64,000 bases of DNA from Peptoniphilaceae bacterium (GCA_902363535.1 CABJAE010000007.1:53403-117402), one strand, 5' to 3'. Shown: positions 1 to 8,172, counted from the first letter of the stretch. The notes: generated from the letters alone by a model not told the origin. Numbers and translations are program-made.

Positions 1-744
1 CGGCTCTGGGAAAAAGCCGCGGAGCTTGCGGCAAAAGACGGCATTAAAATCGAATTTGTCAAATTCTCCGACTACAACACCCCCAACGACGCTCTGGTCA
101 ACGGCGATGTGGATCTGAACGCCTTCCAACACAAGGCCTTCCTGGACGCCTACAACGCGTCGAAAAACACGGATCTCGTCCCCATCGGACGCACCTTTAT
201 TTCCCCCATCGGTGCCTACTCCGACAAGATCAAGGATTTAAAAGACGTGCCCCAAGGCGGCAAGGTATCCATTCCCAACGACACCACCAACGGCGGGCGG
301 GCCCTCTTCCTTTTGGAAGCCGCAGGCCTCATTAAACTAAAAGACGACGTCGGCGTGAGCCCCACCAAGGCGGACATCGCGGAAAATCCGAAGAACATCA
401 CCATCGACGAGCTGGATGCCGCCCAAGTGGCCCGCACCCTGCCCGACGTGGATGCGGCGGTCATCAACACGAACCTTGCCATCGACGCCGGCCTCTCCCC
501 GAAAGACGATGCCATCTTCATGGAACCGGTCAACGAAAACTCCGCCCCCTACATTAACTACGTGGTGGCTCGAGCCGAAGACAAAGACAACGAACTCTAC
601 AAGAAAGTCGCTTCCTACTACCGCACGCCGGAAGTCAAGGAATTAAACGACAGCCTGTACGAAAAGACCCAGCTCATGGCCTGGGAACTGGATATTCCCG
701 ATGCCGGCAACACGGCGGATCCCGCCTATCGCCCCGGCAAGTAA
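1..744 (+). CDS. metQ: MetQ/NlpA-type substrate-binding lipoprotein of a methionine ABC transporter, 5' end outside window
   Basis: The reading frame is open from base 1 to the stop at 742-744, so the signal peptide and lipobox lie upstream of the window. The visible 247 residues match the NlpA/MetQ family: an early NDALVNGDVDLNAFQHKAFL segment, then an IPNDTTNGGRAL ligand-pocket segment, and a late SAPYINYVVAR segment. In this family the protein is anchored outside the membrane and delivers methionine (D or L) to MetN and MetI. A strong terminator follows at once, so this is the last gene of its operon. A GTG at 109 could be mistaken for a start but lies inside the conserved domain. Substrate is inferred from the family; other NlpA members bind other amino acids. 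Confidence 0.85.
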   Translation, partial: RLWEKAAELAAKDGIKIEFVKFSDYNTPNDALVNGDVDLNAFQHKAFLDAYNASKNTDLVPIGRTFISPIGAYSDKIKDLKDVPQGGKVSIPNDTTNGGRALFLLEAAGLIKLKDDVGVSPTKADIAENPKNITIDELDAAQVARTLPDVDAAVINTNLAIDAGLSPKDDAIFMEPVNENSAPYINYVVARAEDKDNELYKKVASYYRTPEVKELNDSLYEKTQLMAWELDIPDAGNTADPAYRPGK

Positions 745-761
745 TCCGATCCTCCTTTCGC

Positions 762-786
762 AAAAAGCCCTTCGGGGCTTTTTTTG
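762..786 (+). terminator. Rho-independent terminator after metQ
   Basis: A hairpin with stem AAAGCCC/GGGCTTT and a TTCG-type loop is followed by a run of T. It lies 18 bases after the metQ stop codon. Confidence 0.85.
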
Positions 787-815
787 TTCCCGTCGTGGTG
801 CTATAAGAAGCCCGA

Positions 816-824
816 TGATATAAT
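816..824 (+). promoter_or_regulatory. Extended -10 promoter for the TIM-barrel/permease operon
   Basis: TGATATAAT fits an extended -10 box (TGnTATAAT), with TATAAT at 819-824. No good -35 is seen 17 bases upstream, as is common for extended -10 promoters. The next start codon is about 40 bases downstream. Confidence 0.5.
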
Positions 825-865
825 GATTAAAACAGCCAAAGCACTAAATAAGAAAGAGGTGCCCA

Positions 866-1708
866 TTGAGTATTTCGAAAAAATCCAAGCTTCCCAAGCG
901 AGAGTTTCGCATCATCAAAGATAAGTACGTTCCGGAAATCGAATCCTCTCTTCGCAAAAAACCCGTGCTCATGCCCAACGCCATTTACAATGCCAGCGGC
1001 ATTCGCATTCAGGGCACGCGAATCAAGTCCCTGATCTTTTCCACGGACATCGCCATTATTCGCAATTCAAACGCCCAGGCTGTCTTCGCCGTCTATCCTT
1101 TTACGCCCCAGCTGGCCATCGTGCAGTCCATTATTCAGGGCTCTTCCATTCCCGTCTTCGCCGGCGTCGGCGGCGGCACCACTTCCGGTGCCCGAAGCGT
1201 CTCCATCGCTTTGGAATGCGAACTTTTAGGTGCCTACGGCGTCGTGGTAAACACCCCCATGAAAAACGAAGTCATTCGGGATATGTACGAGGTCTTGGAC
1301 ATTCCCATTATCGCCACCGTGGTCTCTAAACACGATGACTTCGTCGGCAAGATCAACGCCGGCGCACGGATTTTAAACGTGTCCGGCGGCAAGCGCACGG
1401 CGGAGCTCGTAGCCTATGTGCGTAGCATTATCGGAAATGAATTTCCTATTATCGCCACAGGCGGCGACGACGAGTCCAAGATTCACGCCACCACGCAAGC
1501 CGGTGCCAATGCCATTACCTACACACCCCCGTCCACATCGGAGCTGTTTAAAACCATGATGGAAGATTACAGAGAAAAGAGCGTCGAAAGCGGCAACAAA
1601 CCCAACGACCCGACCAATCTCCACGTGGAAGAATTTAAGCGCGACCTCGTCTTCCCCGCCGATTCCATCGAATATATAGAACCGGAGTTTCCCCATGACG
1701 AAAAGTAA
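866..1708 (+). CDS. TIM-barrel-like protein of unknown function (nitronate monooxygenase/IMPDH-like fold)
   Basis: The 280-residue protein has alternating beta/alpha segments and glycine-rich turns typical of a (beta/alpha)8 barrel: VFAGVGGGTTSGARS near residue 110, RILNVSGGKRTAEL near 170 and IIATGGDDESKIHATTQAGA near 195. The last two resemble phosphate- or flavin-binding loops of IMPDH/FabK-type barrels. I do not recognise a specific enzyme. The start is TTG at 866, chosen because a GAGGTG ribosome site lies just before it and no ATG is suitably placed. The last codons overlap the start of the downstream permease gene by 14 bases, so the two are translationally coupled. Confidence 0.6.
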   Translation: MSISKKSKLPKREFRIIKDKYVPEIESSLRKKPVLMPNAIYNASGIRIQGTRIKSLIFSTDIAIIRNSNAQAVFAVYPFTPQLAIVQSIIQGSSIPVFAGVGGGTTSGARSVSIALECELLGAYGVVVNTPMKNEVIRDMYEVLDIPIIATVVSKHDDFVGKINAGARILNVSGGKRTAELVAYVRSIIGNEFPIIATGGDDESKIHATTQAGANAITYTPPSTSELFKTMMEDYREKSVESGNKPNDPTNLHVEEFKRDLVFPADSIEYIEPEFPHDEK

Positions 1709-2786
1709 ACTCAACGAAAATCTGATTACCGTCGCTTTAATTTTTCTCATCATCCTGCTCTTCAGCACGACGCGGAAATTTTTAAGCCCCGTTTATAATG
1801 TCATCATGTCCCTGATCGTGCCCTTGATCCTGGCCATTTATATTTTCTACGCCTTCAGGCCCGTGCGGGACAAATTGACCCAATGGACGAAGAAGCCCGG
1901 CCTTTCCGCCGTGCTCACCTTCCTCCTCTTTATCGCCATTACCATCGGCCTCTTTTACGTCACCTTTACCATGATCTACGATCAGGCCGCGAGCTTTTTC
2001 TCCGATTTCGACGTGAAGGCGCTGGCAAGTTACTCTCAGTCGGATTTTTATAAGCAGATCAACGACTACGTCCCCCTGGGCGATTACATCGCGAAATTCG
2101 AAGCGTGGCTTCAAGGCTTTGCCGGCGACATTCCCCGCCTCTTAGGCAAGGGCCTTTCCAATATCGGCGCCGTGGGAAGCCTCCTTCTCCTCATGGTCTT
2201 GGGGCTTTTCTACCTGTTAAAGGATGAAGATGACGCCGTGAAGGCCATTCAATACCTGGCCCGAGGAAAGTATTACGAACGTATCATGGACATCTTAGGC
2301 CAAATCCACCGCACCTTGGAAACCTACATTTCCGGGCAGATTCTCGTCGCCTGCATCTTGGGCGTGCTCATGTTTATCGGCTACACCGTCATCGGCCTGA
2401 AATACAAACTTTCCCTCGCCGCCATCGCCTTGGTCTTTAACTTCATTCCCTTTATCGGCCCCTTTTTAGGCGCCGCACCGGCGGTCCTCGTGGGCCTCAC
2501 CATGGGCGGCGGCATGGTGATGAAAGTCATCGTCGTGAGCATCTTGGTGCAACAGCTGGAAGGCAATGTCATTACCCCCAATATTATGGGCAACAAATTG
2601 GACATCCATCCCTTCGTGGTCATCGTGGCGGTCATGATCTGCGCCAATCTCTTCGGCGTCCTCGGCGCCCTCATCGCATCGCCTCTGTATATGTGTTTAA
2701 AAATTATCATCAATGGCATTCGCAACGAACGCTTTGACAACAAAAACCAATGCGCCATTCCTGAGGAAGAAGGCGCAGAGTCATAA
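1695..2786 (+). CDS. AI-2E family transporter (PF01594-type multi-pass permease)
   Basis: The 363-residue protein is dominated by hydrophobic segments. It has paired N-terminal helices (about 10-50), a helix near 70-95, a hydrophilic extracytoplasmic stretch (about 100-145), then a C-terminal block of helices. The C-terminal part contains the family's typical GxxxGxxP-type region (FNFIPFIGPFLGAAPAVLVG) and a QQLEGNVITPNIMG segment. Family members include autoinducer-2 exporters, Na+/H+ antiporters and uncharacterised permeases, so the substrate cannot be named. The ATG lies inside the 3' end of the preceding gene (14-base overlap), and a terminator follows at 2816. Confidence 0.85.
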   Translation: MTKSKLNENLITVALIFLIILLFSTTRKFLSPVYNVIMSLIVPLILAIYIFYAFRPVRDKLTQWTKKPGLSAVLTFLLFIAITIGLFYVTFTMIYDQAASFFSDFDVKALASYSQSDFYKQINDYVPLGDYIAKFEAWLQGFAGDIPRLLGKGLSNIGAVGSLLLLMVLGLFYLLKDEDDAVKAIQYLARGKYYERIMDILGQIHRTLETYISGQILVACILGVLMFIGYTVIGLKYKLSLAAIALVFNFIPFIGPFLGAAPAVLVGLTMGGGMVMKVIVVSILVQQLEGNVITPNIMGNKLDIHPFVVIVAVMICANLFGVLGALIASPLYMCLKIIINGIRNERFDNKNQCAIPEEEGAES

Positions 2787-2815
2787 AGGATCGTTGATTT
2801 GAATCGTGATCTTTC

Positions 2816-2843
2816 GCCCTCGGCTATGCCGGGGGCTTTTTTG
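2816..2843 (+). terminator. Rho-independent terminator after the permease gene
   Basis: A 9-bp stem (GCCCTCGGC/GCCGGGGGC, one G-T pair) with a TAT loop is followed by TTTTTT. It closes the plus-strand operon. Confidence 0.85.
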
Positions 2844-2846
2844 CGC

Positions 2847-2878
2847 AAAAAAATCGGGCAAGCGCGTGCTTACCCGAT
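2847..2878 (-). terminator. Terminator for the minus-strand serC-serA-DUF1015 operon
   Basis: Read on the minus strand, a hairpin with stem ATCGGG/CCCGAT plus an adjacent AAGC/GCTT pairing is followed by a run of seven T. It sits 14 bases beyond the stop of the DUF1015 gene and back to back with the plus-strand terminator. Confidence 0.75.
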
Positions 2879-2891
2879 GAATGCAATTTAA

Positions 2892-4121
2892 TTAGTTTAT
2901 TTCGTCCAGTTCGTGGATAAAGAGCCCGCTTCTCGGCTTGGGCTCAAACCAAGTGGATTTCGGCGGCATGACTTTGCCCCCGTCGGCCACAGCCATGAGC
3001 TCCTCGAGGGCCGTGGGATACATGGAAAAGGCCACGGCCATATCCTCGTGCACCCGCCGCTCCAATTCCTTTAAGCCGCGAACGCCGCCGACAAAGTCGA
3101 TGCGCTCATCGCTTCTGGGATCCTCGATGCCCAAGACGGGCGCGAGGAGATTGTCCTGCAGAATGGACACGTCCAAGGCCTCGATGACATCGTCGGGCAC
3201 CTGCCCCTTAAAGTTCAGGCGATACCAACGATCCGTAAGAAACATGCCGAATTCGCCCTTCTTCTCGGGACGGACGGCATCATCCGTTTCGGTGACGACA
3301 AATTTTTCCTCGAGCTTTTCGAGAAATTCCTCTTCACTTAATCCGTTTAAATCCGCCACCACCCGATTGTAGTCGTAGACGTGGAGCTGATCCGCGGGAT
3401 AGAGAATGGCCATGAAGTAATTGTACTCCGTGTCCCCATCCCCGGGGCCGAATTGTTCCCGGCGCAGCTTCGCCACCCGCACCGCCGATGCCGAGCGGTG
3501 ATGGCCGTCGGCGATGTAAAGGGCATCTTGTTTTTTAAATGCTTCCACAAGCCCGTCCACGATCTCCCGATCGGAGAGAGTCCACACCCGGTGGGTCATG
3601 TTGTCGTCGGTGGTGAAATCCAGCTCCGGTTCCCCCGCCGTGCCCTTTGCAATCAAATCGGCGATGGCTTCGTCGTCGCGATAGGTGAGAAAGATCGGCC
3701 CTGTCTGGGCATTGAGGCGGTCGATGTGATCCACCCTGTCTTCTTCTTTTTCCCGGCGGGTCTTTTCGTGCTTTTTAATGCGGTCCCCCAGATAATCGTC
3801 CACGGAGGCGAGGCACATAAGGCCCCGCTGTTTGCGCATGCCGTCGTCCAGCTCGTAGACGTACATATTCCGCGCATCGTCCCGCTCGAAAATCCCCGCC
3901 GCCTTCATGGCTTCGAAATTTTTCGCCGCCACATCGTTTATGGGCCCGTCGAATGCCTCCGCCGTGGCGGCAGGCAGATCCACCTGCAGAAAGGAGCGAG
4001 GGTGTTTTTTTATTTCCTCCGCCGCTTCTTTCGTGGAGTACACGTCGTAAGGCAGGGCCGCCACGTCTTTTGCGAAATTATTTTTCGGCCGCAGGGCCTT
4101 GAAATCTTTAATGGTAACCAT
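2892..4121 (-). CDS. DUF1015 family protein
   Basis: The 409-residue protein matches the DUF1015 family over its whole length: an N-terminal ALPYDVYSTKEAAEEI segment, a central KKHEKTRREKEEDRVDHI stretch, and the signature ADGHHRSASAVRVA near residue 200. No reaction is established for the family. It is the third gene after serC and serA and starts 9 bases after serA ends; this gene order recurs in anaerobic Firmicutes. A role tied to serine synthesis is therefore an inference from context. A motif such as DGHHR suggests a nucleotide or phosphate binding site, but nothing here proves it. Confidence 0.8.
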   Translation of the reverse strand: MVTIKDFKALRPKNNFAKDVAALPYDVYSTKEAAEEIKKHPRSFLQVDLPAATAEAFDGPINDVAAKNFEAMKAAGIFERDDARNMYVYELDDGMRKQRGLMCLASVDDYLGDRIKKHEKTRREKEEDRVDHIDRLNAQTGPIFLTYRDDEAIADLIAKGTAGEPELDFTTDDNMTHRVWTLSDREIVDGLVEAFKKQDALYIADGHHRSASAVRVAKLRREQFGPGDGDTEYNYFMAILYPADQLHVYDYNRVVADLNGLSEEEFLEKLEEKFVVTETDDAVRPEKKGEFGMFLTDRWYRLNFKGQVPDDVIEALDVSILQDNLLAPVLGIEDPRSDERIDFVGGVRGLKELERRVHEDMAVAFSMYPTALEELMAVADGGKVMPPKSTWFEPKPRSGLFIHELDEIN

Positions 4122-4129
4122 AGTAGCTC

Positions 4130-5308
4130 CTAGAAAAACCGCACGCGGACCACGCCGTCGATGTTTAAAATCTTTTCCCGAAGGCCTTCGTGAACGGGGG
4201 AGTCGATGTCGATCATGGTGTAGGCCCAGTCCACCCGGTGGCGGTTCAGGAGATTGGCGATGTTGATTTCCTCATCGGCCAAGACCTTGGTGATTTGCCC
4301 AAGCATGTTGGGAATATTCCGGTGATTGACCGTGAGCCGGCCCATGCTGTTGCAGATGCCCATATTGGAATCGGGGAAGTTCACCGAGTGGCGAATGTTG
4401 CCGTGATCCAAGTAATCCACCAATTGGCGCACCACCATGATGGCGGAATTTTCTTCGCTTTCCGGCGTGGAGGCGCCCAAGTGGGGAATGTTAATGGTGT
4501 GGGGCAGGCGCATGGTCTCCGGATCGGGGAAGTCCACCACGTAATTCACCACGACGCCGGCGTCCATGAATTTCTTCAGGGCCTTCACATCCACCAGGCC
4601 GCCTCTGGCGATATTAATGAGGCGCAGGCCCGGCTTGGCGATGGAGAGCAGCTCCGCGCCGACGAAATTCTTCGTATCCGCCGTGTAGGGAATGTGCAGG
4701 GTAATGTAATCCGCCTTGTTAAAGAGGGCCTTGGGATCTTCCACCACATTGACCCGCGTGTCCAGATTCAGCGCGTTGCCGATGGAGAGAAAGGGATCGA
4801 AGCCCATGACGTTCATGCCCATGTCGATGCCCATTTTCGCCACGCGACGCCCGGTGGCGCCGAGGCCGACGACGCCCAGGGTCTTGCCCATAAGCTCGGG
4901 GCCGGCGAAGCGCTTCTTCGCCGCTTCCACATCTTTTCCGATGGCATCGCCCTTGTAATTTCTCACCCAGTCGATGCCGCCGAGCACATCCCTCGAGGAA
5001 AGAAGCAGAGCCAGAAGCACCAGCTCCTTCACGCCGTTGGCATTGGCCCCCGGGGCCTTGGTGACGACGATGCCCTTTTCCGAGCAGCGGTCGATGGGAA
5101 TGTTGTTGACCCCTGCGCCGGCCCGGCCTACGAAGCGCACATTGGGGCCGAATTCGAAATCGTGAAGATCCGCACTGCGCACCAAAATGGCGTCGGGATC
5201 TTCCACGTCCGGCGACGCGATAAAATTCGCCGGCAATAGCTTCAGCCCTTCTTTCGAAATATTGTTCATGGTCTTGATTTTATAGACCCGCCGTTCATCC
5301 TTAGCCAC
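4130..5308 (-). CDS. serA: D-3-phosphoglycerate dehydrogenase with C-terminal ACT domain
   Basis: This enzyme oxidises 3-phosphoglycerate to 3-phosphohydroxypyruvate with NAD+, the first step of serine synthesis. The Rossmann motif is GVVGLGATGRR near residue 150. The catalytic Arg lies in INIARGGLVD, and the catalytic His in NIPHLGAST. An ACT domain fills about the last 75 residues and usually mediates serine feedback. I place the start at GTG 5308 (392 residues), because GAGG lies 6 bases before it; the frame continues to a TTG at 5320. The start overlaps the end of serC by 8 bases, so serC and serA are probably translationally coupled. Confidence 0.9.
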   Translation of the reverse strand: MAKDERRVYKIKTMNNISKEGLKLLPANFIASPDVEDPDAILVRSADLHDFEFGPNVRFVGRAGAGVNNIPIDRCSEKGIVVTKAPGANANGVKELVLLALLLSSRDVLGGIDWVRNYKGDAIGKDVEAAKKRFAGPELMGKTLGVVGLGATGRRVAKMGIDMGMNVMGFDPFLSIGNALNLDTRVNVVEDPKALFNKADYITLHIPYTADTKNFVGAELLSIAKPGLRLINIARGGLVDVKALKKFMDAGVVVNYVVDFPDPETMRLPHTINIPHLGASTPESEENSAIMVVRQLVDYLDHGNIRHSVNFPDSNMGICNSMGRLTVNHRNIPNMLGQITKVLADEEINIANLLNRHRVDWAYTMIDIDSPVHEGLREKILNIDGVVRVRFF

Positions 5309-6380
5309 GTTGCACCTCAAATTCCTTCATATAATTTACCAAGGCCTTTACGCCGCTTATGTCCATGGCGTTATAAAGGCTCGCCCGCATGCCGCCCACG
5401 CTTCGGTGGCCCTTTACATTATAAAGGCCCTTGGCCTTGGCGCCGGCGACAAAATCCCCGTCCAAGTCCTTGTCTCCCGTCAGAAAGACCACATTGGTCA
5501 GGGAGCGATCTGCGGCGGGAATATTATTTTTAAAGAGGGCGCTGTTGTCGATTGTTTCATATAAAAGCGCCGCCTTTTCCCTGTTCCGCGCCTCCATGGC
5601 TTCCACGCCGCCCATTTTCTTCACCCAATCCATGACCAGGCCGCAAATATAAATGCTGTAACAGGGCGGGGTATTGAACATGGAGTCCTTTTCCAAATGG
5701 GTCTTGTAATCCAACATGGTGGGCAGCTCGCCCTTTTCCTTTTTCAAGAGATCCTTCTTCACGATGACCACGGTGACGCCGCTGGGGCCCAGATTCTTTT
5801 GCGCCCCGGCAAAGATGAGGCCGCAGCGATTCACGTCGTAGACCTCGCTTAAAATATTCGACGACATATCCGCCACCACCGTGCCCTTTATTGCCGCCAA
5901 CCGGTCCGGGGCGAGGCGGGTGCCGTAAATCGTGTTGTTCACGCAGACGTAAGTATAGACGCTGTCTTTCGCCCCTTGGCCCAGGTTGGGATAATAATTA
6001 AAATTATCCTCCTCCGACGAGGCGACGGCCTTCACGGGATAAAGCATGGCCGCTTCCTTGTAGGCCTTCTTCGCCCAAGAGCCTGAGATCACGTAGGAAG
6101 CCGATTGGCCGTCGGATAAAAGATTCATAGGGATCATGGTAAATTGCAAAGACGCGCCCCCTTGCAAAAAGAGCACCTCGTGATCCTCATCCAGATTCAG
6201 AAGGGATCGAAGGGATTCCTTTGCTGCAGCGTGAATGGCCCCGTACTCGCTTGAGCGGTGACTCATTTCCATAACCGACATGCCGCATCCGTTGTAATTC
6301 AACATATCCTTCGATGCCTGCTCCAAAACCTCCACCGGTAAAGTGGCGGGGCCGGCGGAAAAATTAAACACTCTTTCCAT
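5301..6380 (-). CDS. serC: Phosphoserine aminotransferase
   Basis: This PLP enzyme converts 3-phosphohydroxypyruvate and glutamate to O-phosphoserine and 2-oxoglutarate, the second step of serine synthesis. The 359-residue length is normal for the family. The N-terminal FNFSAGPATLPVEVL and the FLQGGASLQF phosphate-binding segment are diagnostic, and the PLP lysine lies in AGAQKNLGPSG near residue 197. The ATG is preceded by AGGAGG at a good distance. It is the first gene of the serC-serA-DUF1015 operon; a gene for phosphoserine phosphatase is not seen nearby. Confidence 0.93.
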   Translation of the reverse strand: MERVFNFSAGPATLPVEVLEQASKDMLNYNGCGMSVMEMSHRSSEYGAIHAAAKESLRSLLNLDEDHEVLFLQGGASLQFTMIPMNLLSDGQSASYVISGSWAKKAYKEAAMLYPVKAVASSEEDNFNYYPNLGQGAKDSVYTYVCVNNTIYGTRLAPDRLAAIKGTVVADMSSNILSEVYDVNRCGLIFAGAQKNLGPSGVTVVIVKKDLLKKEKGELPTMLDYKTHLEKDSMFNTPPCYSIYICGLVMDWVKKMGGVEAMEARNREKAALLYETIDNSALFKNNIPAADRSLTNVVFLTGDKDLDGDFVAGAKAKGLYNVKGHRSVGGMRASLYNAMDISGVKALVNYMKEFEVQRG

Positions 6381-6437
6381 TACAAACCTCCTACGTATAA
6401 ATCACTGTAAAGCACTAAAGCTTATAGATAATTCAAC

Positions 6438-6466
6438 ATTATACGCCCTCGGGGATGAAGATACAA
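6438..6466 (-). promoter_or_regulatory. Sigma-A promoter of the serC operon
   Basis: On the minus strand TTGTAT (6466-6461) and TATAAT (6443-6438) are separated by exactly 17 bases. The start of serC is about 58 bases downstream. Confidence 0.65.
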
Positions 6467-6536
6467 TCCTCGCGATGTAAAAATAAAGTATACGGCGAAA
6501 ATGAATGCCGCATACTCATATTCTCTCTGTTTAATT

Positions 6537-6560
6537 AAAAAACCACCCGGAGGTGGTTTC
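6537..6560 (-). terminator. Terminator after the chromosomal fic gene
   Basis: On the minus strand a perfect AACCACC/GGTGGTT stem is followed by a T-rich tract. It lies about 30 bases beyond the fic stop codon. Confidence 0.7.
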
Positions 6561-6590
6561 AGAATTCTGAGCACGATAAAAAAACGAGTG

Positions 6591-7814
6591 CTACAGCTTG
6601 CCCATGAAAGATGTGTCTAATACATAGGTAATCGGACGATTTTTTATTCTTTTTATATAGCCGTCCTTTTCAAGTTCTTCAAATTCCTGCGTCGCCCTGT
6701 ACTCACTGACACCGTCATCGATGAAGTTGATAAGCTCTCTACGTTCGATGCCCGAATTGTAATCAAAATGGTAGTTCTGTGACAAGAAGAACATCACGGT
6801 CTTCTTAAAGTTCGTTCCCAATCCATTATCTTGGTCAATACACTCTTCCGCACGACTTAGTTTTTCCAGATTTTTGTTAAGATAATCGATAATATCTTCC
6901 TGCCCGGCGACAAGTAGTTTTAGAAATGAATCGACGAAACCATTCATTTCCCCGCGATTTTGCGGCAAGTTCGTTGTACTAAATGCCTTATAGTAGTCCG
7001 CCTTTCTAATCCACGAGCCCCGAGCCAGAGACATGGCCGTAAGGTAGTTGTATTTTTCGACTAAATATAAACTGCCAATAAATCGACTTACGCGACCATT
7101 TCCGTCATAAAAAGGGTGAATATAGCCGAAATAATAGTGGCCTATGGCGATCCGCAGCAACAAATCCACCGTATCGTCGGACATGAAATCGAGAAGACGG
7201 CGCACTTTACTCTCGATTCTCTCTTCTCCCAAAATTCCGCGATGAATAATCTCGCCATCTACCGCATTCTTTTTCTGGACATAAACGACTTCTTTCCTGA
7301 AGTAATGACCGTCCGGCCGATCAGATTCCTTTATTTCACCTGCCGTGATTTCATCATAAATCTTGCGGACATCTTTTAGGTCTTTCGGAACTTCCAAGGA
7401 ATCCTTTAACAATAGGTAGGAATTAATCATGCTATAGAAACGCTCGTGCCGCCCGCGGCCGGATGCAACCAATTTTCGCGTCGTCTCCACGATCTCCCGT
7501 TTGCTGGAGCGTACACCCTCAAGCTCGTTGGTGCTCTGCAATTCTCCGGAGATAATCTCGACTAAAAATGCTCTTTTCGCAATGAAAGGCAATTTGCTTT
7601 CCAAATTCGCTAAAAGCATGTCGTTTTGCCAAACGCGATCCATAAGCTTTGTTGTTTTTTGATTATACACGTAATACAACTCATAAGACCGGTCGTGTTT
7701 ATAAGGTTTAATGTACAATTTCGTTCTCAGCGTCTCTTCGAAATCAAAACGATTCTTATAAATTGATTCGAAATTCTTTTTATCCGCATAAAAAACTTTG
7801 TGTAGGTACATCAT
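6591..7814 (-). CDS. Fic family protein (class II, with N-terminal inhibitory motif and C-terminal winged helix)
   Basis: Fic proteins usually transfer AMP from ATP to target hydroxyl groups. The catalytic motif HPFYDGNGRVSR is intact, with His at about residue 233. An auto-inhibitory helix motif of the (S/T)xxxE(G/N) kind, TNELEG, lies at residues 95-100, which makes this a class II Fic. The last 80 residues (ELINFIDDGVSEYRATQEFEELEKDGYIKR) look like a winged helix, so autoregulation is possible. Start chosen at ATG 7814 because GGAGGTG stands just before it; the frame also has an ATG at 7841. Third-position GC is lower than in the ser genes, so it may be an older acquisition. Confidence 0.85.
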   Translation of the reverse strand: MMYLHKVFYADKKNFESIYKNRFDFEETLRTKLYIKPYKHDRSYELYYVYNQKTTKLMDRVWQNDMLLANLESKLPFIAKRAFLVEIISGELQSTNELEGVRSSKREIVETTRKLVASGRGRHERFYSMINSYLLLKDSLEVPKDLKDVRKIYDEITAGEIKESDRPDGHYFRKEVVYVQKKNAVDGEIIHRGILGEERIESKVRRLLDFMSDDTVDLLLRIAIGHYYFGYIHPFYDGNGRVSRFIGSLYLVEKYNYLTAMSLARGSWIRKADYYKAFSTTNLPQNRGEMNGFVDSFLKLLVAGQEDIIDYLNKNLEKLSRAEECIDQDNGLGTNFKKTVMFFLSQNYHFDYNSGIERRELINFIDDGVSEYRATQEFEELEKDGYIKRIKNRPITYVLDTSFMGKL

Positions 7815-7863
7815 AAGATCACCTCCCAAATGAGGATACAAAAATTCCTACCTTATCACCCTT

Positions 7864-7901
7864 ATTATATCATCGCGCATATCATCTATACCATGGTATA
7901 G
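7864..7901 (-). promoter_or_regulatory. fic promoter with palindromic operator
   Basis: A TATAAT box (7869-7864, minus strand) lies about 50 bases before the fic start. A perfect 16-base palindrome, CTATACCATGGTATAG, at 7886-7901 covers the expected -35 position. Together with the winged-helix tail of the Fic protein this suggests self-repression, which is an inference. Confidence 0.45.
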
Positions 7902-7949
7902 ACGAAACAAGGCTAATTTTGAAAAATGAGTCCGTCTTTACCCGCTGTA

Positions 7950-7977
7950 ATTCTCGAAAAAGGCCTTTTTCGAGAAT
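7950..7977. repeat. 28-base perfect palindrome
   Basis: The palindrome has arms ATTCTCGAAAAAGG and their exact complement, with no loop. It lies in the gene-free stretch between fic and the ICE attachment site. It could form a hairpin on either strand; function unknown. Confidence 0.6.
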
Positions 7978-7994
7978 AATGACCTCAAAAACCG

Positions 7995-8035
7995 ACGCTT
8001 ATTTCCCCTAATCCTCCTTTTTCGGAAATAAGCGT
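7995..8035. repeat. 12-bp inverted repeat with 17-base loop
   Basis: ACGCTTATTTCC at 7995-8006 pairs exactly with its complement at 8024-8035. No T run follows on the minus strand, so a terminator role is not clear. Apart from this and the palindrome at 7950, I see nothing in 7902-8060. Confidence 0.5.
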
Positions 8036-8060
8036 TCTTCTTTGCCCTTTTGCGCAAATA

Positions 8061-8088
8061 AAAAACCGGACTGCAGATGCAATCCGGT
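8061..8088 (-). terminator. ssrA: Terminator-like hairpin, probably the original ssrA terminator
   Basis: On the minus strand ACCGGA and TCCGGT frame a short stem-loop followed by TTTTTT. No gene in the window reads into it from the right. It is explained if an ssrA gene on the minus strand once ended at 8155 and was moved away by insertion of the ICE, leaving its terminator behind. Confidence 0.45.
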
Positions 8089-8154
8089 CTCATGGGTATC
8101 AAAATAGGATCATTCAAATAATAAATGGCTATTTCTTAACCGTTATGAAATTAT

Positions 8155-8172
8155 TGGTGGAGACGGCGGGGA
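8155..8172 (-). other. ICE attachment site: duplicated 3' end of ssrA (tmRNA)
   Basis: On the minus strand this reads TCCCCGCCGTCTCCACCA. The CCGTCTCCACCA end, with discriminator A and encoded CCA, matches the 3' end of Firmicutes tmRNA. Beyond 8172 the similarity to a T-arm (GGTTCGA) stops, so only the end of the gene is present. This is what a tyrosine-integrase element leaves at the distal end after insertion into ssrA. It also marks the composition change from GC-rich chromosome to AT-rich element. The intact ssrA would then lie at the other end, beyond base 64000. Confidence 0.6.

Noticed and set aside
1373-1768. Minus-strand frame across the TIM-barrel gene
   Set aside because: It is a shadow of the plus-strand gene: no ribosome site, no recognisable domain, and codon use follows the other strand.
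3381-5239. Long plus-strand frames opposite serA and the DUF1015 gene
   Set aside because: They arise from high GC and reversed codon bias; the His/Val/Gly-rich translations have no family features and overlap clear enzyme genes.
8155-8172. tRNA gene end
   Set aside because: The 3' end CCGTCTCCACCA could at first be taken for a Ser or Leu tRNA, but the discriminator base A with this acceptor arm fits tmRNA better, and no T-arm, anticodon arm or D-arm follows.
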